Positions 63,935 to 64,000 of a stretch of DNA of 64,000 bases are shown here, in pieces. The stretch lies in NCBI GenBank assembly GCA_038142005.1, contig JAYQJE010000005.1, positions 170,863-234,862 on the forward strand. The letters are read 5' to 3'. Under the pieces are notes generated by a model that did not search any database, was not told the origin of the DNA, and saw only the letters and a list, made by a program, of their open reading frames with translations. Positions within the stretch are counted from its first letter, which is position 1. Each line of letters opens with the position of its first letter. The stretch comes from SHAN690 sp023262195. Its GTDB lineage: Bacteria > Bacteroidota > Bacteroidia > Flavobacteriales_G > Salibacteraceae. The position numbers were made by a program, and so were the translations under genes.

Positions 63935-64000
63935 TTCTTTTGCTTCTAATTAATTGTTTCCCAGAAACAGGTTTGCAAAAGGTAGACTATTTTACCTCTG

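Noticed and set aside
1..64000. CRISPR arrays, insertion sequences, phage genes, tRNA or rRNA genes
   Set aside because: I looked for regular direct repeats with spacers, transposase or integrase motifs and tRNA-like TTCRANNC segments on both strands and saw none. A covariance-model search would be needed to exclude small RNAs.

Overview
The window looks like a chromosomal segment of a Bacteroidota bacterium, most likely from the Flavobacteriales (a Cryomorphaceae or Crocinitomicaceae-like lineage is possible, but I cannot fix the family). The reasons are type A and type B type IX secretion sorting domains, a gliding-motility-associated C-terminal domain, a SusC-style TonB receptor with a carboxypeptidase-like N-terminal domain, the Bacteroidota form of RpoD, a PUR/DUF3276 protein, DUF2452, DUF4294 and DUF6913 proteins, an RRM protein with a GTG start, promoters of the TAnnTTTG type and few Shine-Dalgarno sequences. 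No rRNA, tRNA, CRISPR array, insertion sequence or prophage was recognised.

Layout. 0-4.4 kb: the tail of an upstream gene with a strong terminator, a conserved hypothetical, an ABC1-family kinase coupled to a TetR-type regulator, and a metal module (ZIP transporter coupled to a DtxR/MntR repressor). 4.4-6.8 kb: a TonB receptor divergent from that repressor, with a near-consensus DtxR box between them. 7-15.4 kb: a secreted type IX cargo, M28 peptidase, DUF2452, a small lipoprotein, a TPR/PD40 protein, a glutaredoxin-like protein, NAD(P)HX repair enzyme, rhomboid protease, class IV aminotransferase and AlgH. 15.6-21 kb: pdxH, bTHX with a histone-H1-like tail, HU, a cupin, rocD, lipA, DUF58 and HPF. 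21-31 kb: a 1023-residue ABC exporter and a complete three-gene RND efflux operon. 31-40.8 kb: a lipoprotein, RidA, glutamine amidotransferase, glycosyltransferase, Smr, a truncated aspartokinase, an RRM protein, a subtilase, an exonuclease/GIY-YIG fusion, a truncated membrane protein and FtcD. 41-48 kb: three consecutive type IX secretion cargos, the last with ten Ig-like repeats. 48-50 kb: YceI, then a broken UbiA and a fragment of an FAD oxidoreductase. 50-64 kb: PUR protein, ABC exporter, NusB, DUF4294, lipid A-type acyltransferase, RecN, FabI, ferredoxin, DUF6913, DapA, two hypotheticals, a long GAPDH and RpoD.

A dominant property of this sequence is broken reading frames. About twenty genes carry one or more indels or in-frame stops, many within or beside A/T or G homopolymers, and they include genes that are normally intact (HU, DapA, HPF, an ABC exporter). 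When one base is restored or removed, the expected full length is recovered in case after case. I therefore read most of them as consensus errors of an unpolished long-read or metagenomic assembly. A few losses are different in kind: the aspartokinase, the 38.8-kb membrane protein and the FAD oxidoreductase lack most of their length, which suggests real deletions or misjoined contigs.

Functional themes are metal homeostasis (repressor, importer and receptor sharing one control region), the cell envelope and secretion (type IX cargos, RND efflux, lipid acyltransferase, YceI/UbiA remnant), cofactor and lipid metabolism (PLP, lipoate, folate-type amidotransferase and lyase, NADHX repair, FabI) and core gene expression (RpoD, NusB, bTHX, HU, HPF). 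I did not find an obviously new defence or mobile system. The most informative items are the metal-control region, the bTHX tail, the large TerB-like/ABC exporter, the repeat adhesin and the truncation scars.
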